Source: CAYSJU01 sp964431495
GTDB taxonomy: Bacteria > Omnitrophota > Gorgyraeia > Tantalellales > Tantalellaceae
Assembly (NCBI GenBank): GCA_964431495.1
Contig: CAYSJU010000004.1
Span: forward strand, 34,214 to 98,213
Direction: 5' to 3'
DNA: 64,000 bases
A program made the position numbers and the translations under genes. Below are positions 38,124-46,588 of the stretch, one piece after another (the first letter of the stretch is position 1; each line of letters opens with the position of its first letter). The notes under the pieces are model-generated. The model had not been told where the DNA came from. It saw only the letters and a program-made list of their open reading frames with translations, and ran no database searches.

Positions 38124-40396
38124 ATTTTAAAAAGGTCTTACAGCTTTCCATCATATTGGCAGGAGCAACTGCCATGGCTTCTCAGATAGTCTTTTTGCGG
38201 GAATTCCTGGTGGTGTTTTACGGTAATGAGATCTCCATCGGTATCATACTGGCAAGCTGGCTCATATGGGGGGCGTTCGGCAGCCTGGTTCTGGGACGGT
38301 TTTCCGACCGCGTAAGTAAAGGGGTCCGATTATTCTCATTATGCCAGATGAGCCTCTTTTTTATCCTTCCTTTAACGCTTTTGGCCGTAAGATCCAGCAG
38401 GGCCGTTATGGGTGTAACGACCGGGGAGATCCTGGGTTATTTTCCCATGGCGCTCACGACATTTATCGTGCTGAGCTTCTCCTGCGCCATCATGGGTTTT
38501 ATGTTCAGCCTGGCCTGCCGCATATACGGAAGGGTGGTTGATGCACCGGCCAGACGCATCGCTCATGTCTATGTTCTGGAGGCCATCGGCGCGTTATCAG
38601 GTGGGCTGCTGGTAAGCTATTTTCTCATCCGGGTCCTTGACCACGTGACAATATTGTTCATCCTGGCGTTCCTTAATCTCCTTGGCTCGCTGGCCATGCA
38701 GCGGCACTGCGGATCATACCGTTTAAAGAATACGGTCTTTCGTTGCACGGCTGTGGTATTGGTCCTGGGTCTGGCCGCTTTTTTTGCCGGCGGCGGCAAC
38801 TGGTTCAGGAGCAGGACACTTGACCTTTCATGGAAAGGTTATGACGTGCTCGGGTCAACGGATTCCATATATGGGAATATTACTGTTACCGGAAGGGATA
38901 CCCAGAGGTCGTTCTTTGAGAACGGATTGAACCTTTATACGGTTCCTGACGCTTTGTCCTCTGAAGAAGCCGTTCATTTCGCGCTTCTGGAGGATGAAAG
39001 ACCCGAGGATATCCTTCTGATCGGCGGTGGCGTGGGGAGTCTCCTCAAACAGATCTTAAAATACCCGGTAAAAAGGGTGGATTATGTCGAGCTTGACCCC
39101 ACCATTATCAGCATGGCAAGAGAGTATCTTGATAAAAAAGACGCGTCCTACCTTGACTTCCCCGAGGTAAATATAATCATCGAAGACGGCAGATTTTTCG
39201 TAAAGAGGACAAAAAGGACGTACGACTGCATTATTGTCCATCTAGGCGATCCGTATACGGCCCAGCTGAACAGGTTCTACACCGTGAATTTTTTCAAAGA
39301 GGCCCGGCGGATACTGAAGAAGAAAGGCATACTTTCATTTGGCCTGACTTCGGCCGAGAACTACATAGGAGAAGAACTCAGGGATTATCTCGGATCGATA
39401 TATTTCAGTCTCAAAGAAGTGTTCCCGTATATATTTGTGATCCCCGGGGACACGGCCTATTTTATTGCCACTGATGAAAAAGGGGTGATCACGCGCAGCT
39501 ATAAAACATTGGACGAACGTTTAAAAGAAAGGGGAATACACACCGAGTACGTCCGCTCGTATTATCTCTTTTCCAAACTTTCGCCCGAACGGATCGAGTA
39601 CACACAAGACGCGATCGAAGAAGACACGGGTATACGCCGAAACACGGATTTCCGTCCCGTTTCATATTTCTATGCCACCGTGTTCTGGAGCACTTATTTT
39701 GATACCCCTGGTTTCCGAAGATTCCTGAGTTCCATTACCCCGGAGAACATTTGGCTGGCCGCGGTGTTCTTCTGCGCGCTTTTTCTGCTGGTCTTTCTTT
39801 CCGCAGGGAGGCGCAGGATCCGGGGCGCGGTGCTCCTGGCTGTCTGCACTACTGGTTTTGCCGAAATAAGCTTCCAGATAGCCGCTATACTTTCCTTCCA
39901 GGTCATATATGGTTTTGTGTTCTACAAGTTAGGCATAATCATAACCTCGTTCATGGTCGGCCTGGCCCTGGGCGGATGGTATATATCAAGAGAGTTGTCT
40001 CGAATAAAGGACGACCTGACCTTTTTCAGGTGGACGCAGGTCAGCATATGCCTTTATCCTTTGCTCCTGCCGGTGGTCTTTTTATGGCTTTCAAGGTCAC
40101 AATCCGGTGTTGTTTCCTGGCTGGGCGCGAATGTTATCTTCCCGTTCCTTCCGATCATCGCCGGTATCATCGGTGGGATACAATTCCCACTCGCTAACAA
40201 GATATATCTTGCCGGCACGGGAAAAGTGGGACGCGTGGCCGGGCTTACTTACGGAGTAGATCTTTTGGGCGCTTGCCTGGGGTCCCTGCTTGCCGCGGCC
40301 TTTTTGGTGCCGGTCCTGGGCATATTTGGGGCGTGTTTTCTCATGGCGCTGATAAACGTGACAGTATTGGGGATCCTGTTGCTGAATCAAACCTGA
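38114..40396 (+). CDS. Spermidine-synthase-like polytopic membrane protein
   Basis: A 760-residue protein combining membrane domains and a methyltransferase-fold domain. Roughly six helices at the N-terminus (to about residue 240) and seven at the C-terminus (about 545-760) flank a spermidine-synthase-like domain (about 250-500) with the SAM/nucleoside motif DILLIGGGVGSLLKQIL and VDYVELDPTIISMARE. Aspartates and the polyamine-binding tyrosine are in plausible positions (LGDPYTAQLNRFY). This fused architecture is widespread in bacteria and its substrate is not known. ATG 38114 overlaps the upstream stop by 10 nt. A perfect hairpin covers its stop. Confidence 0.85.
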   Translation: MEVNFKKVLQLSIILAGATAMASQIVFLREFLVVFYGNEISIGIILASWLIWGAFGSLVLGRFSDRVSKGVRLFSLCQMSLFFILPLTLLAVRSSRAVMGVTTGEILGYFPMALTTFIVLSFSCAIMGFMFSLACRIYGRVVDAPARRIAHVYVLEAIGALSGGLLVSYFLIRVLDHVTILFILAFLNLLGSLAMQRHCGSYRLKNTVFRCTAVVLVLGLAAFFAGGGNWFRSRTLDLSWKGYDVLGSTDSIYGNITVTGRDTQRSFFENGLNLYTVPDALSSEEAVHFALLEDERPEDILLIGGGVGSLLKQILKYPVKRVDYVELDPTIISMAREYLDKKDASYLDFPEVNIIIEDGRFFVKRTKRTYDCIIVHLGDPYTAQLNRFYTVNFFKEARRILKKKGILSFGLTSAENYIGEELRDYLGSIYFSLKEVFPYIFVIPGDTAYFIATDEKGVITRSYKTLDERLKERGIHTEYVRSYYLFSKLSPERIEYTQDAIEEDTGIRRNTDFRPVSYFYATVFWSTYFDTPGFRRFLSSITPENIWLAAVFFCALFLLVFLSAGRRRIRGAVLLAVCTTGFAEISFQIAAILSFQVIYGFVFYKLGIIITSFMVGLALGGWYISRELSRIKDDLTFFRWTQVSICLYPLLLPVVFLWLSRSQSGVVSWLGANVIFPFLPIIAGIIGGIQFPLANKIYLAGTGKVGRVAGLTYGVDLLGACLGSLLAAAFLVPVLGIFGACFLMALINVTVLGILLLNQT

Positions 40397-40420
40397 TCAA
40401 ACCTGCGAGGTTTGATCAGG
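40392..40420 (+). terminator. Perfect 13-bp hairpin over the stop of the spermidine-synthase-like gene
   Basis: CCTGATCAAACCT (40392-40404) pairs exactly with AGGTTTGATCAGG (40408-40420) around a 3-nt loop. The stop codon TGA (40394-40396) is inside the stem. It lacks a T-run, so a 3'-end protection or attenuation role is as likely as termination; a ribosome site for the next gene follows within 15 nt. Confidence 0.65.
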
Positions 40421-40437
40421 GGTAAAAGGAGGGGACA

Positions 40438-40656
40438 ATGAAGAACATTGTTGTCGCGATCATAATAGGTCTAAGCCTGATCATATCGGCGGCTTTTTTA
40501 GGACTTGGACAAATGGAGAGGTACAAGATCATGCTCAGCGAGACGTTCGGCGCGCTGAAATACGACACAATAACAGGACGGATCTGGCGGGTAGGCAAAA
40601 CACAGATAAAGGAAATAAAGGATTATGGCCTGGCTTTTCCAAAACCAGAGGCCTAG
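40438..40656 (+). CDS. Small single-pass membrane protein, hypothetical
   Basis: A 72-residue protein with one N-terminal hydrophobic helix (about 4-23: IVVAIIIGLSLIISAAFLGL) and a soluble C-terminal part containing GRIWRVGKTQIKEIKDYG. The AAAAGGAGGGG ribosome site is excellent. I recognise no family; single-helix proteins with a small exposed tail are common in envelope roles. The gap after it (40657-40780) has a small hairpin of AAAACACGC/TGTTTTT type and no gene. Confidence 0.65.
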   Translation: MKNIVVAIIIGLSLIISAAFLGLGQMERYKIMLSETFGALKYDTITGRIWRVGKTQIKEIKDYGLAFPKPEA

Positions 40657-40780
40657 AGAGCCTGCCATCCCGGGTGCTGTCCGGTTACCCCGTGGAATGA
40701 ACTGAACTGGACGCGTTTCTACCGCGTCAAAAACACGCTGTTTTTGCGAGAATCTTGACACTATACTGGAATTTCAAGCC

Positions 40781-40809
40781 TTGCCTAATCAGTTGATAAG
40801 CTATATAAT
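40781..40809 (+). promoter_or_regulatory. Promoter of metV
   Basis: TTGCCT (40781-40786) and TATAAT (40804-40809) with a 17-nt spacer, 32 nt before metV. The AAGGGAGAAG ribosome site (about 40831-40840) follows. Confidence 0.65.
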
Positions 40810-40841
40810 ACTCCTCAACTCAAATATATAAGGGAGAAGTC

Positions 40842-41501
40842 ATGATAATCACGAAACAAAAGCCCCTGGAAGTGATATTAGACTACATAAAGGGTTGCGA
40901 GAACATATTCCTTATCGGGTGCGAGCTCTGTGCCACGGTATGTAAGACAGGCGGGGAAAAAGAGTTGCAAAAGATGGAAAAAGAGCTCCGGAAGAAAGGC
41001 AAGACCATTGTAGGCAAAGTGGTCCTTGATCCCGCGTGCAATATGCTGGAAGTCAAACGGTTGTACAGGGGGCATTCAAAGGAGATAGCGGAATCGGACG
41101 CTATCCTTTCCTTCGCGTGCGGTGGCGGAACTCAGGCAATTGCAGAGACCATGGAAGAAAGCAGGGTATATCCGGGAAATGACACGTTGTTCCAGGGGGA
41201 GATAACCAGATCCACTTTAAAAGAAAGGCGGTTTGAACAGAAGTGCTCATTATGCGGGGATTGCATGCTTGCTGTTACTGGAGGTATTTGTCCCGTTACA
41301 AGATGTCCGAAAGGGCTTGTTAATGGTCCCTGTGGCGGAGTAAAGGATGGAAAATGCGAGGTAGATAAGGACCTGGAATGTGTATGGCTGATCATATATG
41401 AGAAATTGAAGAAACTGGGCAAAATAGATGAGATGAAGAGGATCCGCGAGCCAAAAGACTATACAAAAGATAAAAGGCCGCAGAATATTACCGTTGAGTA
41501 A
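40842..41501 (+). CDS. metV: MetV-type methylenetetrahydrofolate reductase C-terminal protein
   Basis: A 219-residue cysteine-rich protein of the MTHFR-C/MetV family, which partners with MetF in acetogens and related anaerobes and binds Zn and Fe-S. Three cysteine groups are seen: IGCELCATVCKTGG near the N-terminus, LSFACGGGTQ in the middle, and CSLCGDCMLAVTGGICPVTRC with CPKGLVNGPCGG later. The C-terminal block NGPCGGVKDGKCEV is characteristic. No metF is in the window, so the partner must be elsewhere. In the Wood-Ljungdahl pathway this complex reduces methylene- to methyl-tetrahydrofolate, but a methionine/C1 role is equally possible. Confidence 0.85.
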   Translation: MIITKQKPLEVILDYIKGCENIFLIGCELCATVCKTGGEKELQKMEKELRKKGKTIVGKVVLDPACNMLEVKRLYRGHSKEIAESDAILSFACGGGTQAIAETMEESRVYPGNDTLFQGEITRSTLKERRFEQKCSLCGDCMLAVTGGICPVTRCPKGLVNGPCGGVKDGKCEVDKDLECVWLIIYEKLKKLGKIDEMKRIREPKDYTKDKRPQNITVE

Positions 41502-41515
41502 AATAACGTTTAACA

Positions 41516-42190
41516 ATGGACGATACAAGCAGACAACAGATCAGAAAGAATGTTAAGGAGATACTGACAGGGCTTCCGCATGGCGTTGAACTGGTAGCCG
41601 CTGCCAAGACAAGGAGCCGGGAAGAAATACGGGAAGCTGTCGAAGCCGGAGTGAAGATCGTTGGTGAAAACTATGTCCAGGAGGCGGAAGAGGCTTTCGC
41701 GGTAGTTGGGAACATGGTCAGGTGGCATTTTATCGGACATCTGCAGAAAAACAAGGTCAAAAAAGCGGTCCGGATATTTGACGTGATAGAGACCGTTGAT
41801 TCAGTATCTATCGCGGAAGAAATAGACAAAAGATGCAGGGCCTTAGATAAGGTGATCACTGTCCTTATTGAGGTCAACAGCGGCAGGGAAGAGCAGAAAT
41901 ACGGGGTCTTCCCGGAAGACGTGCCGGAATTGGCCAGGAAGATATCGGTATTACCGAACATGAAAGTGATGGGCCTTATGACAATGGGCCCTTTTTCCGG
42001 TGATCCCGAGGATGCCCGGCCGTATTTCAGCGAGACCCGGAAGACCTTTAATGAGATCGCTGGTATGGATATAGATGAAGTGGAGATGAGGTTCCTGTCC
42101 ATGGGCATGACCAATTCATACCGCGTGGCCATAGAAGAAGGCGCGAATATGGTCAGGATCGGGACAAAAATATTCGGGAAAAGAGAATAA
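41516..42190 (+). CDS. yggS: PLP homeostasis protein, YggS/PROSC family
   Basis: A 224-residue single-domain alanine-racemase-like fold. The PLP lysine is in VAAAKTRSREEI and the rest of the signature is present: VGENYVQEAEE, WHFIGHLQKNKVK and the phosphate-binding FLSMGMTNSYRVAIEEGANMVRIGT run. These proteins buffer pyridoxal phosphate. It lies 14 nt after metV and 13 nt before trxB, and is likely co-transcribed. Confidence 0.95.
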   Translation: MDDTSRQQIRKNVKEILTGLPHGVELVAAAKTRSREEIREAVEAGVKIVGENYVQEAEEAFAVVGNMVRWHFIGHLQKNKVKKAVRIFDVIETVDSVSIAEEIDKRCRALDKVITVLIEVNSGREEQKYGVFPEDVPELARKISVLPNMKVMGLMTMGPFSGDPEDARPYFSETRKTFNEIAGMDIDEVEMRFLSMGMTNSYRVAIEEGANMVRIGTKIFGKRE

Positions 42191-42203
42191 GGAGACCATC
42201 TGA

Positions 42204-43169
42204 ATGGAAGAAAAGAAATTCGCGGAAAATATTTACGATATTCTGATAATAGGCGGCGGACCGGCCGGGCTCACCGCCGGATTATACGCTTCAAGGGCGC
42301 GGAAGAAGACGGTCCTTCTGGAAAGCCTTTCTGTAATGGGTCAGGCTCAGATGACGGATGTGATAGAGAACTATCCGGGGATCGAAAGGACGGGAGGTTT
42401 TGAATTAATAGAGAACATGAAAAAACAGGCCAGGGCATTCGGATTGAGCTGCGAAGGAGGCACTGTTACTAATATCTTTTCCAGAGAAGAGAAAGGCACG
42501 GTCATCTGGCAGGCAGAAACTGACTCCGGGACGCGGGAAGCCCTTTCACTGATAGTCGCCAGTGGCGCGTGTCCCAAGAAGTTGGAGATACCCGGTGAGG
42601 AAGAGTTCAGTGGCAGGGGGGTATCATACTGCGGCACATGCGATGCGGCTTTTTTCAGGGATAAGGACGTTGTGGTCGTTGGTGGAGGTAATACGGCAGT
42701 CGAGGAAGCTATTTTTCTCACTAAATTCGCGAAAAAAGTCATGATCATCCATCGCCGGGACAGGTTGAGAGCGGTTAAGATATTGCAGGAGCAAGTCTTT
42801 TCCAATGATAAGATCGAGTTCGTATGGAATTCATTCTTGGAGGAGATCATAGGCACAGATAAAGTGGAGAAGGTGCGCACAAAGAATGTTAAAACCGGCA
42901 AAGATAAGGAAATACTGTGTGATGGAGTGTTTATTTTCGCGGGATGGAAACCCAACACCGGTTTTCTTGGAGAAGTGCTGGCTCTTGACGAAAAAAGACA
43001 TATCGTGATAGACGACAACATGGGAACCGGGCGCAAAGGCTTATTTGCCTGTGGTGATTGCTGCCGGAGGCCCTTGCACCAGATCATAACAGCGTGCGGA
43101 GACGGCGCTATAGCGGCGCAATCCGCTCAACACTATGTGGAAGGGCTTAAAGGGACTGCTTACGAATAA
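42204..43169 (+). CDS. trxB: Thioredoxin reductase (NADPH-type)
   Basis: A 321-residue flavoprotein. FAD motif GGGPAG (17-22), redox disulfide C143-G-T-C146-D, NADPH motif GGGNTA (160-165) with HRRD-R (183-188) that binds the 2'-phosphate, and terminal CGDCCRRP-like FAD segment. This is the canonical TrxB, distinct from the AhpF-like protein at 8043. No thioredoxin gene is next to it. It lies between yggS and ilvD with small gaps. Confidence 0.93.
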   Translation: MEEKKFAENIYDILIIGGGPAGLTAGLYASRARKKTVLLESLSVMGQAQMTDVIENYPGIERTGGFELIENMKKQARAFGLSCEGGTVTNIFSREEKGTVIWQAETDSGTREALSLIVASGACPKKLEIPGEEEFSGRGVSYCGTCDAAFFRDKDVVVVGGGNTAVEEAIFLTKFAKKVMIIHRRDRLRAVKILQEQVFSNDKIEFVWNSFLEEIIGTDKVEKVRTKNVKTGKDKEILCDGVFIFAGWKPNTGFLGEVLALDEKRHIVIDDNMGTGRKGLFACGDCCRRPLHQIITACGDGAIAAQSAQHYVEGLKGTAYE

Positions 43170-43181
43170 AAGGAGAGGGTT

Positions 43182-44846
43182 ATGCGTTCAGATCAGATGA
43201 AAAAAGGATTGGAAAGGGCTCCTCACCGTTCTCTTTTAAAGGCGCTCGGATATACGGATGAGGAAATAAACAGGCCCATTATCGGAATTGCTAATTCATA
43301 TAATGAGGTGATACCGGGCCATAATCATCTCAACAAGATAGTCGAGGACGTGAAAACAGGCATACGCGGGGCCGGAGGAACGCCTATGGAATTCAATACT
43401 ATAGGTGTCTGTGACGGAATAGCCATGGGGCACAAGGGCATGAAGTATTCTCTTATCTCACGTGAACTGATCGCGGATTCCGTGGAGATAATGGGAACGG
43501 CATACCCCTTTGACGGAATGGTGGCCGTCTGTAACTGTGATAAGATCGTTCCCGGCATGATGATGGCCATGCTCAGGCTTAATATTCCCGCTATTATGGT
43601 CAGTGGCGGGCCTATGTTGGCCGGGTGTGGAAAGAATGGAGCCATAGACCTTATAAGCGTCTTTGAGGGGGTTGGAGCAAAAAGCCATAATAAGATCACT
43701 GATGAGGAGATGAAGTTTCTTGAAGACGAAGCCTGTCCCGGGTCAGGGTCATGTTCCGGCATGTTCACGGCGAATTCAATGAATTGTCTGAGTGAAGCCC
43801 TTGGATTGAGCCTTCCGGGGAACGGGACCATCCCCGCTATCTCGGCTAAAAGAGCCCGCCTGGCAAAAATGGCGGGTACAAAGATAATGGAGCTTGTCGC
43901 GAAAGATATCAAGCCAAGAGACATTGCCACGAAAAAAGCGTTTTTAAACGCCATAACGGTTGAGATGGCTCTTGGAAGTTCCACAAATACAGTGCTTCAT
44001 CTTCCGGCTATTGCCAATGAAGCGGGGATCAGTCTTGATCTTAACCTGTTCAATGAGATAAGCGCCAGGACGCCAAACCTGTGTCGTATATCCCCGGCAG
44101 GGAGCGAGCATATGGAGGACCTGGACAGGGCTGGCGGGATCCCGGCCGTTATGGCCGAATTGAACAAAAAGAAGCTTATAGACCTGAACCTTTTGACTGT
44201 TACGGGATTAACCGTGAAAGAGAACATTCACGGCGCGAAGGATCTTGATCCGGAGGTAATACATCCCATAGATTCTCCATACACTCCCGATGGCGGTTTA
44301 AGCATCCTTTACGGTTCACTTGCGCCGAACGGCGCGGTTATTAAGAAATCCGCTGTTGATACGACAATGCTTACCCACGAGGGCCCGGCAAGGGTGTTTG
44401 ATGCAGAAGAAGACGCGATGAAGGCTATCATGGGTGGAAAGATCGAAAAAGGCGATGTTGTTGTCATACGTTACGAAGGCCCTAAAGGCGGACCGGGAAT
44501 GAGGGAGATGCTTGGTCCGACTTCAGCCATTGCCGGAGAAGGGCTGGATAAGGAAGTTGCCCTTGTTACGGATGGGAGATTTTCCGGCGGGACACGCGGC
44601 GCTGCCATAGGACACGTATCCCCTGAAGCGCAGGAAGGCGGCGTCATAGCGATAGTGCGGGAAGGGGATAGGATACGTATAGACATCCCCAACAAGAAGC
44701 TTGACCTCCTTGTTGATAAGGATGAGATAGAAAAAAGGCTCAAGAACTGGAAGCGTCCGGATTTCAAGGTCAAAGAAGGATGCCTTTACCGGTATGCCAA
44801 GCAGGTGACCTCGGCGTCTACCGGCGCGATCTTTAAAAAGGACTGA
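43182..44846 (+). CDS. ilvD: Dihydroxy-acid dehydratase
   Basis: Catalyses the dehydration step of branched-chain amino acid synthesis. The 554 residues include the cluster-binding cysteines in the FNTIGVCDGIAMGH, VCNCDKIVPGMM and CPGSGSCSGMFTANSM motifs, and the C-terminal segment DGRFSGGTRG. It is a full-length member. Start ATG 43182 follows AAGGAGAGGG. Other ilv/leu genes are not in the window. Confidence 0.96.
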   Translation: MRSDQMKKGLERAPHRSLLKALGYTDEEINRPIIGIANSYNEVIPGHNHLNKIVEDVKTGIRGAGGTPMEFNTIGVCDGIAMGHKGMKYSLISRELIADSVEIMGTAYPFDGMVAVCNCDKIVPGMMMAMLRLNIPAIMVSGGPMLAGCGKNGAIDLISVFEGVGAKSHNKITDEEMKFLEDEACPGSGSCSGMFTANSMNCLSEALGLSLPGNGTIPAISAKRARLAKMAGTKIMELVAKDIKPRDIATKKAFLNAITVEMALGSSTNTVLHLPAIANEAGISLDLNLFNEISARTPNLCRISPAGSEHMEDLDRAGGIPAVMAELNKKKLIDLNLLTVTGLTVKENIHGAKDLDPEVIHPIDSPYTPDGGLSILYGSLAPNGAVIKKSAVDTTMLTHEGPARVFDAEEDAMKAIMGGKIEKGDVVVIRYEGPKGGPGMREMLGPTSAIAGEGLDKEVALVTDGRFSGGTRGAAIGHVSPEAQEGGVIAIVREGDRIRIDIPNKKLDLLVDKDEIEKRLKNWKRPDFKVKEGCLYRYAKQVTSASTGAIFKKD

Positions 44847-44853
44847 CCTTGAT

Positions 44854-45351
44854 ATGAAAGACTATAAATACTGTCCAATGTGCGGGTCTACGTTTGTGGA
44901 AAAGCTGGTAAAGGAACGCCGCCGGCTGGTATGCGCGAACTGCGACTGGATATATTATAAAAATCCTATCCCTGTAGTAGTATGTCTGGTTACCAATACA
45001 AAAAATGAACTCCTTCTTGTCAAAAGGGCGATAGAGCCTTATAAAGGGGCGTGGAGTGTTCCCGGGGGATTCCTGGAATTTGACGAGACCGTTCCCGAAG
45101 CGGGCAGCAGGGAACTGAAAGAGGAAACCGGCTTGGAAGGCAGGGCTGGCCGCTTGATCGGAGCCCATGTGCAGCAGAGCTGGATGTACGGGACCGTGCT
45201 GGTAGTCGGCATGGAATTTCTCGTGGAAAACGAGATCCTCACACCTGGCGACGATGCGGAGGAGGCGGAGTTCATGCCCATGGATGCGCTTCCCGAGATC
45301 CCCATTGAAAGCCATTGTAAACTTATCGAAGAATACCTCTCCGCAGGATAA
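44854..45351 (+). CDS. Nudix hydrolase with N-terminal zinc ribbon
   Basis: A 165-residue protein. An N-terminal zinc ribbon (CPMC...CANC, residues 7-30) leads into a Nudix domain with the box G-x5-E-x7-RE-x-x-EE in GGFLEFDETVPEAGSRELKE. The architecture resembles NUDIX proteins such as NudC-like or ADP-ribose/ nucleotide-sugar hydrolases; the substrate is unknown. It begins 7 nt after ilvD. Confidence 0.9.
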   Translation: MKDYKYCPMCGSTFVEKLVKERRRLVCANCDWIYYKNPIPVVVCLVTNTKNELLLVKRAIEPYKGAWSVPGGFLEFDETVPEAGSRELKEETGLEGRAGRLIGAHVQQSWMYGTVLVVGMEFLVENEILTPGDDAEEAEFMPMDALPEIPIESHCKLIEEYLSAG

Positions 45352-45365
45352 AAAACAATTGAGGG

Positions 45366-45613
45366 GTGTCAAAAATCTTTTCCCAGGCAGATTTTGCAAA
45401 AGGTCGACGGGGTATGCTTTTCGGTGTAAAATAAACGTAGCCGGTTAGTGGTAACAGATAATTGGGATTAGGACAGTATGGGTTCGGTTGGTAGTTGTTC
45501 AAATGCTGTTTTTCCACTTGCGGTCCGCGTCAAACGCTGGTATTTTACACCTCCAAGCATACCCCGTCGCCCTATTTAGAGAAGGAAATTTGCAGGGAAA
45601 GGATTTTAAACTT
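45366..45613 (+). repeat. MITE-like palindromic element upstream of bioB
   Basis: A 248-bp imperfect inverted repeat. The left arm (45366-45432) ends in GACGGGGTATGCTT and GGTGTAAAAT; the right arm (about 45540-45613) begins ATTTTACACC and AAGCATACCCCGTC. Outer ends are GTCAAAAATC and a GGATTTTAAAC-type match. About 107 nt without a gene lie between the arms. A shortened copy lies at 25740-25829. The gene-free gap 45352-45667 is filled by this element and the bioB promoter. Confidence 0.7.
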
Positions 45614-45628
45614 TCCTTTTGGTACCCC

Positions 45629-45666
45629 TTGCAATTGTAAACTAAAAAATGTAAAATAGTTTACAA
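45629..45666 (+). promoter_or_regulatory. bioB promoter overlapped by a perfect BirA-type operator
   Basis: The operator is TTGTAAACT (45635-45643), 14 nt, AGTTTACAA (45658-45666), a perfect palindrome matching the known BirA (biotin repressor) site TTGTAAACC-N14/15-GGTTTACAA. A sigma-70-like promoter TTGCAA (45629-45634)/TAAAAT (45652-45657), 17 nt apart, is overlaid on it. The operator ends one base before the bioB ATG (45668), so the predicted start of transcription (about 45664-45668) implies a leaderless bioB mRNA. Confidence 0.85.
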
Positions 45667-45667
45667 T

Positions 45668-46588
45668 ATGGATAAGCTGGAAGCAAAGAGACTGTTGTCC
45701 CTGCCGCTTGAGAAATTGCTGGCAATGGCGGATGAGGTCCGGCGGGAATGCGCCGGGGGGGATATAGAACTCTGCGGCATAATAAACGCCAAGTCAGGCG
45801 CCTGCCCTGAGGATTGCAGGTTCTGCGCACAGTCAGCGCGTCATTCCGCGGATATAATGGAATATCCGTTGAAGGGCAAGGACGAAATAGTCGGAGCAGC
45901 TAAAAAGGCGCGGGAGAACGGAGCGGCGCGTTTTGGTATTGTGACAAGCGGTAACAGGCTTACCAGGGATGAAGTAAGGGGAGTCGCCGACGCGATAAAA
46001 GAGATAGGCCAAAACGCCGGCATCTCTCCGTGCGCTTCACTCGGGGCGCTTGATCAGGGATCATTCTCCGTGCTTAAAGAAGCTGGGCTGAAGCGCTATC
46101 ATCATAATATCGAAACTTCAGAACGTTTCTACCCGGATATTGTTTCTACTCATTGTTTCAGTGAAAGGATAAACACCATAAAGACCGCGAAAAAAATGGG
46201 GTTTGAGGTATGTTCAGGCGGGATCATAGGCATGGGCGAAGACTGGGAGGACCGGATCGACATGGCGTTACTTTTAAAGGAAATGGATGTTGATGCAGTT
46301 CCTGTTAATATACTTGTTCCGGTAAAAGGGACCAGACTGGAAAGCCGGGAGATCATGTCAGCGGTTGATGTAATAAGGACCATAGCACTGTTCAGGATCA
46401 TACTCAGGGATAAATCTCTGAAGATCGCGGCTGGCCGTGAATCAGCGCTTAAAGACTTTGGAGCGATGATATATATGGCAGGTGCCAACGGCATGATGAT
46501 CGGCGGGTATCTTACTACTGCCGGAAGGCCGGTCCGGGAAGATCTGGCGCTCGTGGGGGAAATAAGCAGGCTATGGAACGAAAAATAA
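45668..46588 (+). CDS. bioB: Biotin synthase
   Basis: Inserts sulfur into dethiobiotin. A 306-residue radical SAM enzyme; the cluster cysteines C46, C50 and C53 are in SGACPEDCRFCAQS. Further conserved segments include NIETSERFYPDIVSTH and the HHN motif. No ribosome site is found before ATG 45668, consistent with a leaderless mRNA. If this start is wrong, the M20 codon is the next candidate. It is the first gene of the biotin operon, and its stop overlaps the bioF start by 16 nt. Confidence 0.95.
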   Translation: MDKLEAKRLLSLPLEKLLAMADEVRRECAGGDIELCGIINAKSGACPEDCRFCAQSARHSADIMEYPLKGKDEIVGAAKKARENGAARFGIVTSGNRLTRDEVRGVADAIKEIGQNAGISPCASLGALDQGSFSVLKEAGLKRYHHNIETSERFYPDIVSTHCFSERINTIKTAKKMGFEVCSGGIIGMGEDWEDRIDMALLLKEMDVDAVPVNILVPVKGTRLESREIMSAVDVIRTIALFRIILRDKSLKIAAGRESALKDFGAMIYMAGANGMMIGGYLTTAGRPVREDLALVGEISRLWNEK

